A DNA stretch of 64,000 bases, taken from NCBI GenBank assembly GCA_028386065.3, contig JAKUCV010003099.1, forward strand, positions 31,982 to 95,981. Reading direction: 5' to 3'. Positions 22,035-34,947 of this stretch are shown piece by piece (within the stretch, counting starts at the first letter, position 1; each line of letters opens with the position of its first letter). Below the pieces are notes generated by a model. It worked only from the letters and a program-made list of their open reading frames with translations. It was not told the DNA's origin and ran no database searches. Both the position numbers and the translations under genes were made by a program. The DNA is from Turnera subulata. Its lineage: Eukaryota; Streptophyta; Magnoliopsida; Malpighiales; Passifloraceae.

Positions 22035-24332
22035 GATAATCTATCTTAATTATACTCTTTTAAAAAAACTCCAGACACACCTAAATTGTTAAAAAGAAAA
22101 TTCACACGCAGATTTTGGCATTATATATATTTTTTCTATTAAACTGATAACCAGAGTTTCTAATTAATAAAGATAAGGATAAAACTCTTTTTATTTAAAT
22201 TGATGAATCTGATCTTAATTATATTCTTCTAAAAAGAATTCCAGTCACACCCAAATTGGTCAAAAAAAATTCACACACACAGATTGTTATATATATATTA
22301 TGTGATTTACTCTATTATTGTTATCTGATAAGAATTATATTATACTCAGCTAACTTTTAATCATTTTTGTTTTTTTATCGTGCATCTTTTCAGAAATTCC
22401 ATCATCTCTCTATAAATACAGATACAGTCTTTGTTTGTGTATGTGAAATAATAGACTCTGTATGTGATACAATTTCTCTATCATTCATTTATTTCCTTTT
22501 ACTTCTTCTTTTTTTTTTCTTGCACTACACAAGTTCTAGATATAGTCTTTGTTGATACATTTTTTCTATAATTCACTCATTCTCTCTAATTCCTTCTTTG
22601 TTTTGTTTCTATTTACATACGTATGAATGTTGATATAATATCAAAGTTATTTTGTCTCACATAATTAAGCATCCTATTTGTTTTTATATTCTTTTTATTT
22701 TCCTAATCTATTTTAAATATTTTTATGTTTTTTTTGTGCAGGAAAATATATATTAAAGATTTGGATGAATTAAATCCTGACAATGATTTATGGAAAAATC
22801 AAGTTAGAATTTCGAGATTGTAGGAATCCTTAAATACAAAATTATAGAACCTCCTTATTAGCATAGATATATGACTTTAATTGATGCATAGGTATGTTTT
22901 AATTTTTCATGTCTTTTAATTTGTTAATTTTTCATTTCATAAATTAATTTTTCTTTATATTATCATTTTATATAATATTTTTGTTGGTCTCTCTTATGTT
23001 TTATATATTTTTAATTTTTTTCTGTTATTTTCTAATTTTTATTTTAGGACTCAATTATGCCTGTTTAAATTATAAAATTAATTATTATTAAATATTTTTT
23101 ATCTATTTTCTGATTTATATTCTATTTTATGTATTAATTTTTTTATTCATAATAATAGATTTTTTATTTATTATTATGATTTATATTTTAAAAATGACTC
23201 ATGTTATGTTTTTTATTTTTTTGTTTATTTTTAAATAATTCTTATACTTTTATTTTAGGGGTCAATTATGTAGGCCTAAGCATGGATCAATAAATGATGC
23301 AGGTATAAATTTAAAAAATTAATTATTATTTATATTATTATTGAGTATTTTATTTATTTTTTTCTAATTTTTTTATTTTCTATTTTAATGTTCATTCTTC
23401 GTAATAATATATTTTTTAGTTTTTTCCCTAATTTTTATTTTTAGAAATTAGCCTCTAATTTTTATGTTTTATTATTATTAATTAATTATTTTAATTTGTG
23501 TTTTATTCTCTAATATATATTTTTTTGTTTTGGGACTCACTAATGTATGTTTAAATATAAAAAATAATTATTATTTATATGATTACTAAAAAATTTATTT
23601 TATTTATTTTCCTGATTTATATTCTATTTCCTAATTTAATTTTTTTCTGCATAATAATATTTTTTTATTTATTTTCCTGATTTATATTTCTTTAAAATTA
23701 GTCTCTTAAGTTTTTTTACTCTTTTTTTATCCTTCATTAATGGTTTTAATTTTTACTTCTGTTGCTTATTATTTTTGTTATTTTTTGGCTCAATGATCCA
23801 TGCTTAACTTTGCAAAATTAATTGTTTTTTAAATTATTTTTTATTAGGTTAGTATTTACTTTCTAATTTATATTATATTTTTCTGTTTTAATTTTTTATA
23901 ATAATATTTTTTATTCATTTACTGATTTATGTTTTAAAAATTACTCTCTTATATTTTTTATTTTTTGGTTATTATTAATTAATTCTTTTAACTTTTTTCG
24001 GTTATGTAATATGTTTTTTGTTTTTAAAGCCAATAATGCATGTTTAAGTTAAAAAAACTAGTTTATTATTTATATTATTATTAAATAGTTTATTTTATTT
24101 ATTTTTCTGAATTTTTTTCTAATTTATATTTTAATAATTTTTTAATTTATTTTCCAGATCTATATGAAAAAATTAAAAAAAAAATTGATAAAAATGTATA
24201 ATTTGGAAACAAATTATGTACAAATTTTTTTAATATTACATAATAAATGCCTAGAAATATTAGTTAAAATGTTAATTTTTTTCAAAAAATTAATTAATAA
24301 CAAGCCCGTGGAACTCACGGGAAGTGACCTAG

Positions 24333-25202
24333 TAATGAATAGATTTCCTTGTTAATAATAAACTTGCACGTCCCTCATATGTTTTCATGTTTATTCTTTT
24401 TTGTAGTCGCTGTTCTTCTTTGTAATTTTTGCCAAGTATTCAAGTTCTTTTTCATATTTATATTTTTATATTAATTTCTTTCGATTGTTGTTATTCGCTA
24501 ATTATTCTCTTAATTTTTTTAGTCGGGTCAATATAAGCAAAGGCTTATATTAATCAATATTCTTTTGTACTTCTTGAGTGAATATAAAATGGTTTATATT
24601 AATCATTATCCTATAATCTAGAGTAATAAGAATTGTTCAGAATTATGTTTTTGGTTTTAGAATTCAATTTTCGTTAACCATATTTGTTGATGTTCATGAT
24701 ATTTTAAATTATATAATTTATAATATTAAATTATATAGTTAATATAGAGAATAATTCTATTAATTTATTATTTTTCATACTATAAGAGAGTTGTTATAGC
24801 AGACATGTAATTTATGAGTGTACGATGTATCACTCGTTATTTATTACTATTAATATTAAGTAAGGTATTTATATCATTAGAATTCGTAGTTTTATATATA
24901 GTACCGATATAGATTATTGAAATGTAATCTATAAAATTACTTGCTTCTGATCTACGAACGTATTCAATGATTTATATTAACAAAGAGCCCCACAATTGTT
25001 GCAAATAAAATATTTGAATTACTGATATGTGGCAGACCGAAGCAATAAGCGAGCAATAAAACTAAACAATAGAAAAACTTTAACTCATAATTTTGATGTT
25101 TTTAGATATTAAACAACTATTTATGCGAATGAATCAAATGTATTTAAAATTCAAACAATTGAAACTAAAAACAAGAAAAAATTATCCATAAAAGACACAT
25201 AA
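24333..25202. other. Repeat-field remnant and AT-rich sequence
   Basis: 24333-24420 continues the ~200-bp repeat interrupted by the Helitron (TAATGAATAGATTTCC). The rest is AT-rich, with no readable frame or terminal structure. It ends with CATAA, the TSD of the G2 solo LTR. Confidence 0.5.
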
Positions 25203-27861
25203 TGTAACAGCCCGGGTAATTTTCATGTTTTTACCGACTGTAATAATTTAATTTTACCGTATTTACCATTAAAATTAATCTTGGGTAATTAATTAACGGT
25301 AATTTACACATCGGATTTCGAAACCGAGACTTGTCCCACGCTCGGGATTTTTCTATGGATTTTTCCAGACCGAAGTTGGAATTTTTCGGGTCCAAGAATG
25401 TCGAGAAAAATCGAGATTAACCCCGAAATATCGGGCCAGGAATTAGTTAAGGGGGTGCATTAGTTTTTCCGGTCCAGACGGTGCACAGTATTATAGCATA
25501 GTGAAGATGCCTTTACTGTGCAGTCCGTGAATGTTTCTGTGGGCATGTGAAAAATTGTATGTGCACCACGTTAAAACCCATCCTCTGCCAATTTTCCTAC
25601 CCACACCTGCAAACCCATCCTCTGCAAACACCCTCTGCAAAGACCCTCTGCAAACACCAATAACCAGTGAACAAAGAAGAAAAAAAAAGACAGCAAACAC
25701 CTAAACACCGGCCAAACTACGCCGTTTTGCACGCCAACCCGCCACCTTCCTCCTCATTTTCTCCCCCTCGCCACTGTTCACGGGAAGAAGTGCCGAGCCA
25801 CCTCCCGCTCCACCACCCACCCCGACGCCATCTCCACTCTGCCGCCGACTTGAGGAGACCGTCGCCGCCTGTCCTCGCCACACGACGCGCCGGACACAGC
25901 CGAGGACCCGACGGCCCTTCTGTTTGGATCCGACGCTGTCCTCCCTTGCAGCGACGACCACCGCGACTGCAGCACGACGCCGCCGCGCCACGCCTCGCCA
26001 TCGCGTCACCACCTCCTCTCCTGCGCCGTCTGCCTGCTCCATCCGTCCCCGCGCCGCCGTGGACCGTAACCCCGAGGTGAGCAATCGTCATGGTGTCGAC
26101 CCGGGTGGTCACGAAAAGGGTCGGGTTGACCGTCTCAAGGACGCGGGTCGCGTCAATCCAGGCCGTTGACCGGGCCTTGGATGGGCTTGACCTGGGCCCA
26201 ACTTTGGTTGAAGATGGGTATTGATCAGCTGGGCTTGGAGTTTGGGTCTGGGCCTGGCGTGGGCTTGCAGCTCATGCCTGGTCTGGGCTCTACGTCCGGG
26301 CCTGGCAGATCTGCTGGGCTGAATTCCATAGATTGGGCTGTTAATTGGGCCCAGTCCGATTTAAATAATAAATGCTAATAATTAATTAAATCTGAAAAAA
26401 AAAATTATAATTCTGGAGAAAAATATAATTGTGGAAATAATACTTTGGGGATCAAGGGAAATGATGATATGGAGGAAAAATAAAAATAAATAATAATAAT
26501 AACGGTAATTAATAAATTTTGGAAAGTACATACTTGTAGGAATAAATTGGAAAGGGTATTATCAAGTAGGTATTGTACCGGAATAATATCCGGTAGTAAG
26601 CATAGGTATAAGGATAGTATTATTTGTCACTTACGAATAAACGGTGAATTGTGACGGAAATAGAAAAATAACCCGGGGAAGAAACCTTGAAGAGTTCGTA
26701 TTTAATTTTCGTAAATACAGTAGTAGCATGACATTGCATACCACTTATATGTGCATATTATATGTTGATATAGGAGTTGATACCGAGCTGATACCTGAGG
26801 AGCCGGACTTGGAGTCAGTTGGACAGTTCCAAACTTGATATCGGCTAAGGTGAGGATAGATAAACCTTGATATGTGCCCGTAATGCTGTGTCTGTTTCTT
26901 TGTTTGCGTATTTTGCTGCTAGATTGTTCTGTTGGAATAATTATTGTCTGTTACCTGATTGCTATGGAATTATTGATGCCGTTGTTGGTTTGTGATAGAT
27001 TTGTGTATGACATGTTGGAAATAATGCTCAGCTGTTAATTTCGAATAATTTGCGTCATGAGTTTGTGATAAGAGATTGAGTCTGTGGAATTAATCTGAGA
27101 TATTAGAAATTGGGAAATTGATGAAAGAGTATTGGATTGAACTGGAATTTGAGATGATGATATATTTGTCACTTGGAAAGTAGTGGTACGACTAGATGGT
27201 TAGAGACTAGTTCTGTGGTGTCATGGCCAGAGGGTTAGTTGGTTGGGGTGTTGACCCCGGATTTGTGATATTGGGATGTTGATCCCGGATTTGTGATATT
27301 GGGATGTTGATCAAGTGACGGGGCCCGGAAGATAAAATTGGTAATAAAAGTAATTAAGCATTCTTTTGGACTTGGTATAGTTGTTATGGTAATTTTCTTG
27401 CGTTGTGATTGTTTGAGCTTATTGTTATGATTGTTGTGTTTACTTCGAAAGTATTATGGTTTAATATATCCCTGTTTATCTTTCGTCGGTGAGCACTTCG
27501 GACTCACCCCTCGCCTGCGGGGTTTCATCCCGTAGGTTTGGTTGATCGTAGTTCAGGTACGATGTTCGTTGGCTGCTGCTTACTTCTCCACCTGACCCGG
27601 ATCCATACACCGCTGCATCTGCATTTTAGTCTTCCGTTGCTTGTCTTTCTATTGTGAAATTGCCGTTGCTGCTGTATTATATTTGATGTTGATTAGATTG
27701 GAGTGTTGGCTTGAATAATGGTCCCCGAGATCGGGTGACGAATATTGTATTTGTGGTTTGCGTGTATTGTATTTTATTTTGTATGTACTGTCTGCTGCTG
27801 TAGTAAGAACAGTTCTGGCACGTGTTTACCCTGTGCGGTAAATACGGGTCGGGGCGCTTCA
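25203..27861 (+). mobile_element. G2 family solo LTR, TSD CATAA
   Basis: It begins TGTAACAGCCCGGG and ends GGGGCGCTTCA. CATAA occurs at 25198-25202 and 27862-27866. It aligns in order with the LTRs of the complete G2 element: head, CT/GC-rich block, splice-like GAG|GTGAGC (GT at 26077), GATATAG|GAGTTGAT (AG at 26772), a G-rich mid part, and the hairpin word CCTGCGGGG...CCCGTAGG near 27510-27535. A short tandem repeat with GATATTGGGATGTTGAT lies around 27240-27310. The GC-rich block 25700-26090 gives long frames on both strands that look compositional. Confidence 0.9.
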
Positions 27862-29513
27862 CATAAAAGAATGAAGAGTTTAACAAGAAAAGTTTAGCAC
27901 AATGACATAATGGCTTATATAAAGAGCTCAAGTTTACAACTTCCAAAAATTTCAACTCCAGTACTTCTCCTTGCCTGCGACAAAACATTTCTGGTTTGTT
28001 CAGTTTCCTAGTTCTATACTAGAATTGGCATCTACTGATGTAGCTTCTATTCATTGTGAGTAAATTGCATTCAGCCTTTTCCTAAAAAAGAAAAAAGTTC
28101 TAAGCAGACTACACTGGATCTACTAAAACAATATAAAGTTATTATTTCTAAAAGCTTTCACTTCTTTCGGCTGTTTTTTCTTTTTATCATTTTTCTTTCT
28201 ATTATCCCTCTATTCCTTGTCTAATTTTTCTAAAGATCAATAAATATTCATTAGATTTTTCCCTTAAATTCTAATTTTTCGTGCCACTTTCCTCCGTTTT
28301 TTAGGTTTTAATTTTTTCCTTTTTAAATAACGTAAATCTTGCTAGGATTTTCTTTCTATATCTATCTATTTCGTCTATATTTCTTTCTTTCTATATGTAT
28401 ATTAGACAATATATTTGATTGGATATGATAATGAACTAACTATTGATCATCTTCAAAATCAGGTGAGAAATTGTTACATAACAAAATTCGTTAATAATTC
28501 CTAAACATAAGTTTTTAATTTTAAAATTGATGAAAATTTCTTTTATCTAGATAATAACTTATTATTAGATAGGTTTTGTACATAATTGATCAACCAACTC
28601 ATATAAAATAATTATAATACTTAATTAATTTTAATATTTGAGATTAAAATTTTTATTTGGACTATAATGTTTCATACTTGTATTTTTTTCACCTACACGG
28701 AACAGTATTCCTGATCCGCCCCTGGTTCTAAGCACCTCTTACAGTCGGACGACTATATAGGATCACAAATCTCTCAATGTCGCACAAAAAAATTCAACAA
28801 ATTGTGCTATAACAATTTTTTTTTTTAAAAAAGCTCACAACGTTTCAGTATGTAACTAATTAATCAACTTACCGTAAATTAAATATCACCACAATGAAGA
28901 CTCCTCAAATACTTTGTTAAATGAAAAATCTACTTAATAGAGAGACAAAGAGACTAAAGTGTAAGCATCTCTCCTAAATGCGGCGGAAGCAGGAGATCGA
29001 GAACATGGAATCATGGCTAAGATTATTTGTCGGTGGAGGTGGTTACACTATATCAGCGATGACTGACTCCTTAGTCTCCCCAATCTAAATCCTACTACAT
29101 TGTGAAGGTTATGTATCTGTGCATCCATTATTCGTATATTAGTGGCTTAAATTGAGCTCAAGTGAACAATCATTATGGGTAGACTTTACTATTTCTAACA
29201 CTAGCTATATAATGGACATAAATTAATAGCAGAACGACAAATTAGACATGTAGGCTTTTGGATTTTAGACAGCAACTCAACAAACAATCTCGAGAGACTT
29301 TCCACAGTAGCAGCTTGGGGTCAAATTAAAGCAAAAGAAGCTAAGTCTGTCATCTGCGGGAAATTGTGATTGGCGTTGTTCATGTGTCATATGTGACGCC
29401 TTGTCATGAACAAAGCAGGGAGTTCGCCTATGGAATAATTTTACTGTAAAGCTTCCACCCTTCTGCAAGGAAGGAATGAGTGTCACCCTCTACTACTTTC
29501 TCACTTACGATCA
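27862..29513. other. Intergenic DNA upstream of the DUF247 gene
   Basis: No coding frame or terminal repeats could be supported. AT-rich with T runs. The phrase CTGATCCGCCCCTGG near 28710 is the kind of word seen at old transposon ends, but no partner was found. Confidence 0.45.
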
Positions 29514-29539
29514 ATATATATATATATATATATATATAT
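29514..29539. repeat. (AT)13 microsatellite
   Basis: An uninterrupted AT dinucleotide run, about 310 bp before the DUF247 start codon. A polymorphic marker candidate. Confidence 0.9.
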
Positions 29540-29847
29540 GAAGAGGTGGGACGAGTTGTTTGGAACCATATAGCTGTGTTTCACGTGAGAATCCTCCATC
29601 TTTACAATTTAATTGGCCTAATGGGCTTCGAATCCAACACATAAACAAATAATTAAAGCAACATGGAATCAATCAGCTATCTTGTCTGCAAAGCAATGAG
29701 CACACAACCATGCCAAAACCTTGGATGCTTGAAACGTGACAGTTTCCCCTTTTTATGGCTTTCAAGAAATGTATATCAAGAGGGGGAAAAAATGGACAAT
29801 TGTATTACATTCATGTCAGCCAGAGAGAGGTAAAGCCGAAATAAGAA

Positions 29848-31356
29848 ATGGAGGACAAAGTGGTCATTGAAGTTGCCGAAAAGCTTCGAAATCTGGCCGA
29901 TACTTCAACGCAGGATGGGGATTGGGGCAAGCGTTCGATCTACAAGGTAGCGGCATCAGCGACAGCCCTGAACAAGGCAGCCTACAGTCCTCAGATAGTC
30001 TCCTTTGGCCCCTACCATCACGGCAGAGATCATCTGGAACCAATGGAGGAGCACAAGCAAAGGGCATTGCATTACTTCCTGAAGAGAACATGCAAACCCC
30101 TGCAATCCCTTGTCCGTTCTTTGATCAAAGAATTGCAGGTTTTGCGAGAGTGCTATGATCAGCTTGATAAATCATGGGAAGAAGATGCAACCAGATTTCT
30201 TCAACTCATGATTCTTGATGGCTGTTTTATGCTGGAAAGCTTGTACCTCAATGCGCATCCGTTGAGTGATTATGCCGATAACGATCCTGTTTTTAGCAAT
30301 CACGGGAAGCTGTATATCATGCCATATGTGAGGAGGGACATGCTAATGTTAGAGAATCAACTGCCAATGCTTGTTCTGTACAAGCTGGTTGCTGTCCAGA
30401 ACAACGGAAAAGAGGTACTAATTAACACTCAACTATTTCCTAAAGATTAGAATTGTCACTACTAATTAATTAATCTTGGGTATCATTATTGTCTATTTCT
30501 ACAGGATTTAGAATCTGTGAACAAGCTCATACTAAACTTCTGCTCCCCAAATATGCCAGAGGCGAACCAAGGCAGATGCTTGCACGTATTGGACTTGTAC
30601 AGAAAGAGCCTACTCACCGAACCCGAGTGGAGATACCATCGCATCAAAACACACGCTTCACGGTATAAGGACGTGGACGATATAATCCGATCCGCCACCG
30701 AACTCAACGAAGCCGGGATCTCATTCAGAAAAAGCAAATCTAAAAGCCTGAAAGACATCTCATTCCGGCACGGAGTCCTTCGGCTTCCGGTCATCATCGT
30801 GGACGATGCCACGGAAGCCACATTACTGAACCTGATGTCCTTAGAGCGCTTACATGTTGGGTTAGGCAACGAAGTGACATCCTATGTCTTCTTCATGGAC
30901 AACATCATTGACAACGAGCGGGATGTCGCGCTCCTACACTCCAAAGGGATCATTCAAAACGCCATAGGGAGTGACAAAGCTGTAGCAAAGATGTTCAATA
31001 CTCTTTCCAAGGACATTACGCTTGACCCTGACGGTAGGTTGGGTGTGATACATAGGCATATTAATGCCTATTGCAAGAAGAGATGGAATGAGTGGCGTGC
31101 CAATCTCGTTCACACATATTTCAGGAACCCATGGGCCATTCTTACACTTATTGCCGCGCTCATACTTTTCGCACTCACCATTGCTCAAACTGTGTACACC
31201 ATACTGCCATACTACGAACCAACCTCTGCACCGCCTTCTCCTCCTCCCCCTGTTGGTCAGCCACCTCTTCCTCCTGCTCCTGCTCCTGCCCCCTCAGCTC
31301 CCCCAACTTTACCTCCTCGGAGATTTCCCAGGCCGAGACAACCACTCTACCATTGA
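29848..31356 (+). CDS. DUF247 / UPF0481 family protein, two exons
   Basis: Exon 1 is 29848-30414 and exon 2 is 30505-31356. A 90-bp phase-0 intron (GAG|GTACTAAT...TTTCTACAG|GAT) separates them, giving 472 residues. The start ATG follows AAATAAGAA and opens with MEDKVVIEVAEKL. Family words are all present: YSPQIVSFGPYHHG, MEEHKQRALHYFL, LMILDGCFMLE, DMLMLENQLPMLVLYKL, then the weaker C-terminal half. One membrane segment runs from about residue 399 to 421 (PWAILTLIAALILFALTIAQ), placing the bulk on one side and a short tail on the other. The tail (about 430-465) is strongly proline-rich (PPSPPPPVGQPPLPP and Ala-Pro repeats), which is unusual compared with the typical short tail. Biochemical function is unknown for most of the family; some grass members act at self-incompatibility loci. 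No frame lesions are visible. Confident as a gene; role not assigned. Confidence 0.93.
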
Positions 31357-32576
31357 TTGCCATTGGAATGAATCATTGTGAAATGCTACCATTTCCCTCT
31401 CCTAACTGAATAGCCGGCCTGAGGATTGAATCTGTGTGGTTCTGTTATATTTTGAACAATTTTCATTCCTCAATACTCCAGACATCCTGAGAAAATGTAT
31501 ACACTGGTGATTTTAATAATATTATACTGCTGTGATTAGCAAAATTCGTAGAATATTGGCATTCTCCAAATATAATAACTCTAAGTTTCTAAAAATTCAA
31601 GCATGATTCTTTTGTGTCTCCTTTGAAACATGCTGCACAAAATAATTTCCTAGTCACTATCGTTCATCAAAATTTTTATTTTTCAATATATACCTTATTT
31701 ATTTCAATGTTTAAGGTCATATAATATTTTATTCTATTTTTCAAAGGCCGCAATATGTGAAAAAATATTTTATTAATGTAACATCATCCTTTATATTAAT
31801 TTTCAAGGTATATAACCTATAATGTTTTTGGGGATATCGGAATTACAAAAATAACCCACCGGCATTCCCCAAACCATCCTCATTCCCATCCCTAAACCAG
31901 GTAGGATTGAACCCTGACCCCTTAAACCCAATCAAAAGATGCCATTGCACTACAATTAGTGCTAGTATATAATTTTTTTTCCCTCTGTTGCATTAATATC
32001 TTTAATTTATAACATGCACTTTTTTTAACAAAGAAGGTATATAATATACATGATTAATTAATTATCTAGTTCTTCTCTATATTTATAGTTATATATGTAG
32101 ATACAAATTTAAATATTTAAGGTAGTGAAATTGGTTTCAGAAGTTGGTGATTTTATGTTCTATGAACTTCTCTTTCCACTCATTCTTCCTTTATGTGATA
32201 ATTAAATTATCTTATTAAACTCAATCTATGATCAGGGAAAAAATAAAATAAAAACTTATTCTGGTTATGACATGTTTTCATTTTTTTATGCTAAGTACGG
32301 CATGTTTTCATCCCTTTACCAAATCAACCGGAACAATAATGCCAAATCAAAGTAACCTAGATCCGAACCACAAGCCCTCCATCGCAAATCCTTCTCCAGC
32401 CCACACCTCAAACCTGAGAAGTGACAACCAAACTACTCAACCTGATTCATCCATCGCTTGCAGCAGAACAACAATAACAATGACAATAGCAAGCAACCAA
32501 CAAACATCCTAATCCTAACTTGGCTCCACCGATCCTCCCTTGTGCACCTACATCAATCTTTGGCATTGTCATGCCT
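31357..32576. other. Intergenic DNA downstream of the DUF247 gene
   Basis: Contains the gene's 3' untranslated region (end not placed; AT-rich words around 31510-31530 could serve polyadenylation), then AT-rich DNA. A partly repeated word (CATGTTTTCAT) occurs at about 32270 and 32302. No further gene or element end is supported. Confidence 0.45.
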
Positions 32577-32889
32577 TATTAGCCAGATAAAGATAAAGCG
32601 TATATGCATGTATCTGATTCTATCTTCTCCAACTGTATTATCTTCTCCAGTTGTATTCTTATCAATAGTAGTAGTTGTGATATGCTACGCGATAGGATGT
32701 TGATAAACTCCAGCCTTTAGTAGAATTGTATAGTTAGCAGCACTCTTACACTATATATGTAACAGACCCTTGTACTGTGAAAATACAGAGAGAGCAATAC
32801 AACACATCTTCTGCTATTACATTCTTGTGTTGTTTAACTTGGTAGCGGAGCCAATACTCGTTTTTTTTTTTTGCTCTTTTTTTTTTATC

Positions 32890-34556
32890 ATGTCTCAAGC
32901 TGATGCATCACTCTTTATATATCGGCAACACAGTGTTCTTTTACTCATGCTTATCTATGTTGATGACATAATCATCACAGGAAACTGTTGATGACATAAT
33001 CATCACAGGAAACAGTTCTACTGCCCTGGCTCAGTTGATCTCACGGCTAGGCAAAGAATTTACCATTCGTGATCTGGGGTCCCTCAATTATTTTCTAGGT
33101 ATACAGGCTACACGAACGAAGAATGGACTGCTCCTTTCTCAGCAAAAATATGCTCTTGAACTTCTAGACCGGGTAGGCATGCTTGATGCCAAACCTATGT
33201 CAACACCCATGAGCACCTCAACTCCCCTCATGAAGGACTCTACACCAAAACTTGAAGACCCAACGTTGTACCGGACACTAGTTGGCAGCTTGCAATACCT
33301 CACATTCACTCGACCGGATCTCTCTTATCCTGTGAATAGGTTGTGTCAGTTTATGCACAATCCAGCTCACGATCATTGGGTTGCTGCCAAGCGGATTCTT
33401 CGTTATCTCAAGCACACAATAACCTATGGTTTATTGCTTCGCCCTTGTGCTCAGTATCATGTGCAAGCATTTACCGATGCTGATTGGGCTGGAAGCATAG
33501 ATGATCGTCGCTCTACGAGTGGATTTGCTATTTTCCTAGGCACCAATCTCATCTCTTGGCAAGCGAGAAAACAGAAAACAGTATCCCGATCCTCTACCAA
33601 AGCCGAGTATAAGGCACTAGCAGATGCAGCAACTGAACTAACTTGGATACATTCTTTGTTACGTGAGTTGCAGGTCTCAGTTTCTACCTTATGGTGTGAT
33701 AATATTGTGGCTACTTATTTAGCTGCAACATAGTCACATAATACGCTAAAACTGTGAGGTTCGGCGTACTGGTTCGTTTGAACCCAAACGCGGTACGTGA
33801 GAGTACTGGTACGCTTGGGTACGCGAACCTTCGCCACAAGCAGCGAACTGATATTTCCTGAGGTTGAAGACGAATTCCTTTTCTTTTTATTTTGGTTTTA
33901 ATAACTTTTGCTCCCAAGCCTAGCAAAGCTATGGGCTTTTTTCTAATAATTTAATAGGTCCAAACTAAACCCAATACCAGCATATGTCTTTTACTTTGGA
34001 AAACATGTCTTTTATTTTGGAAAACAATAGCGGCTGCCCTCTCGTTTCTTTCGGAAAACGAAACGTTTCTCAAACAAAATAAATTAAAGAAATACGAAAG
34101 GACAAACCTATTTTTATGTGCTTAACGTGTTTCTGTTCTTTGCACATACAAGACAACCAATTTATCTACCCACCCCGACTCATGTTTTGAATGTACGCAA
34201 GTACCGATCAAACGATCTAAACGTACCGCGTACCAAATTAGCGAACCGGAGAAGTATACCCCCCACGTACCCAATTCTCCAAAGGTAGCGTTCGGCATAC
34301 GCGTACGCGTACCACGTACCGGAGCGTACGGCTTATTATGTGACTATGAGCTGCAAATCCAGTCTTCCATGCCCGCACAAAACACATCGAGATAGACTTC
34401 CATTTTGTTCGTGAAAGGGTCGCACGCAGAGAATTACAAATCCGGTTTATTTCTTCAAAGGATCAAATAGCAGACATCTTCACTAAAGCATTGTCACGTC
34501 AACGTCACGAGTTTCTTCGAGACAAGCTGGGTGTGGCGCACCCACCCTCAGTTTGA
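32890..34556 (+). pseudogene. C2 copia RT C-terminus and RNase H, interrupted by a MITE
   Basis: It begins at SQADASLFIYR and reaches the RT active-site word YVDDIIITGN. There a 28-bp tandem duplication (32959-32986 and 32987-33014) repeats the YVDD codons and shifts the frame, giving a stop at 32989. The frame from 33035 continues with RLGKEFTIRDLGSLNYFLGI, thumb sequence, then RNase H (FTDADWAGSIDDRRSTSGF, SRSSTKAEYKALADAATE). A hAT MITE (33729-34348) interrupts it after the CDNIVATYLAA word; removing it and one TSD copy restores continuity to the [13 protein letters not shown] region and the end of pol at 34556. Not functional. Confidence 0.88.
33729..34348. mobile_element. hAT-type MITE copy 1 (620 bp), TSD AGCTGCAA
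   Basis: Terminal inverted repeats CATAGTCACATAATA...TATTATGTGACTATG. The 8-bp direct repeat AGCTGCAA lies at 33721-33728 and 34349-34356. The end zones are crowded with GTACG/CGTAC words (for example GCGTACGCGTACCACGTACC near 34300), resembling subterminal binding sites of hAT transposases. No transposase frame. The insertion splits copia RNase H codons. Confidence 0.88.
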
Positions 34557-34672
34557 GGGGGGATATTAGCCAGATAAAGATAAAGCGTATATGCATGTAT
34601 CTGATTCTATCTTCTCCAACTGTATTATCTTCTCCAGTTGTATTCTTATCATTAGTAGTGCTATAGGATGTT

Positions 34673-34710
34673 GGCTAATATCCCCCCTCAAACTGAGGGG
34701 GATATTAGCC
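34673..34710. repeat. Hairpin at the C2 polypurine tract/LTR junction
   Basis: Left arm GGCTAATATCCCCCCTCA (34673-34690) and right arm TGAGGGGGATATTAGCC (34694-34710) are complementary except for one extra C, with a 3-base loop. The left arm is an inverted copy of the normal tract/LTR junction at about 34551-34569. It sits between the partial and complete 3' LTR copies. Confidence 0.85.
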
Positions 34711-34947
34711 AGATAAAGATAAAGCGTATATGCATATATCTGATTCTATCTTCTCCAACTGTATTATCTTCTCCAGTTGTATTCTTATCATTAGTAGTGC
34801 TATAGGATGTTGATAAACTCCAGCCTTTAGTAGAATTGTATAGTTAGCAGCACTCTTACACTATATGTGTAACAGACCCTTACTGTGAAAATACAGAGAG
34901 AGCAATACAACACATCTTCTGCTATTACATTCTTGTGTTGTTTAACT

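Larger units (their letters stand above)
14942..24332 (+). mobile_element. Helitron, non-autonomous, split by gypsy element G1
   Basis: The 5' end is A|TCTATTATATATATTTAAAG. The 3' end is a hairpin CCCGTGGAACTCACGGG followed by AAGTGAC and CTAG|T, the structure expected of a Helitron (5' TC, 3' CTRR, insertion between A and T). Without G1 and its duplicated 5 bp the element is about 2.55 kb. The copy at 38743-41400 shows the same sequence uninterrupted. No Rep/helicase frame is present. The interior is very AT-rich and contains diverged repeats of roughly 210-275 bp, each with a T-rich run followed by a word like TCAATTATGCATG (about 23046, 23258, 23532, 23787, 24027). Both flanks belong to the ~200-bp repeat family. 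Confidence 0.85.
32577..34947 (+). mobile_element. C2: internally deleted Ty1/copia element with a duplicated LTR end
   Basis: 5' LTR at 32577-32839 (TATTAGCCAGATAAAG to TGTTTAACT, 263 bp). The primer-binding site TGGTAGCGGAGC starts at 32840. T-rich filler follows, then the last part of RT and RNase H. A purine tract TGAGGGGGGA precedes 34564, where a partial 3' LTR (34564-34672) is followed by an inverted piece and a full 3' LTR copy (34703-34947). Gag, protease, integrase and most of RT are missing. Both 3' copies lack the same ~20-bp piece present in the 5' LTR, so one was copied from the other. I found no clean flanking TSD. Confidence 0.8.

Noticed and set aside
25667..26169. Several 60-137-codon frames in the G2 solo LTR (similarly 43873-44388 and 51229-51908)
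   Set aside because: GC composition keeps several frames open at once, frames differ between LTR copies and no domain is recognisable.
29864..30158. Alternative frames overlapping DUF247 exon 1
   Set aside because: Shadows of the real frame, which carries the conserved family motifs.
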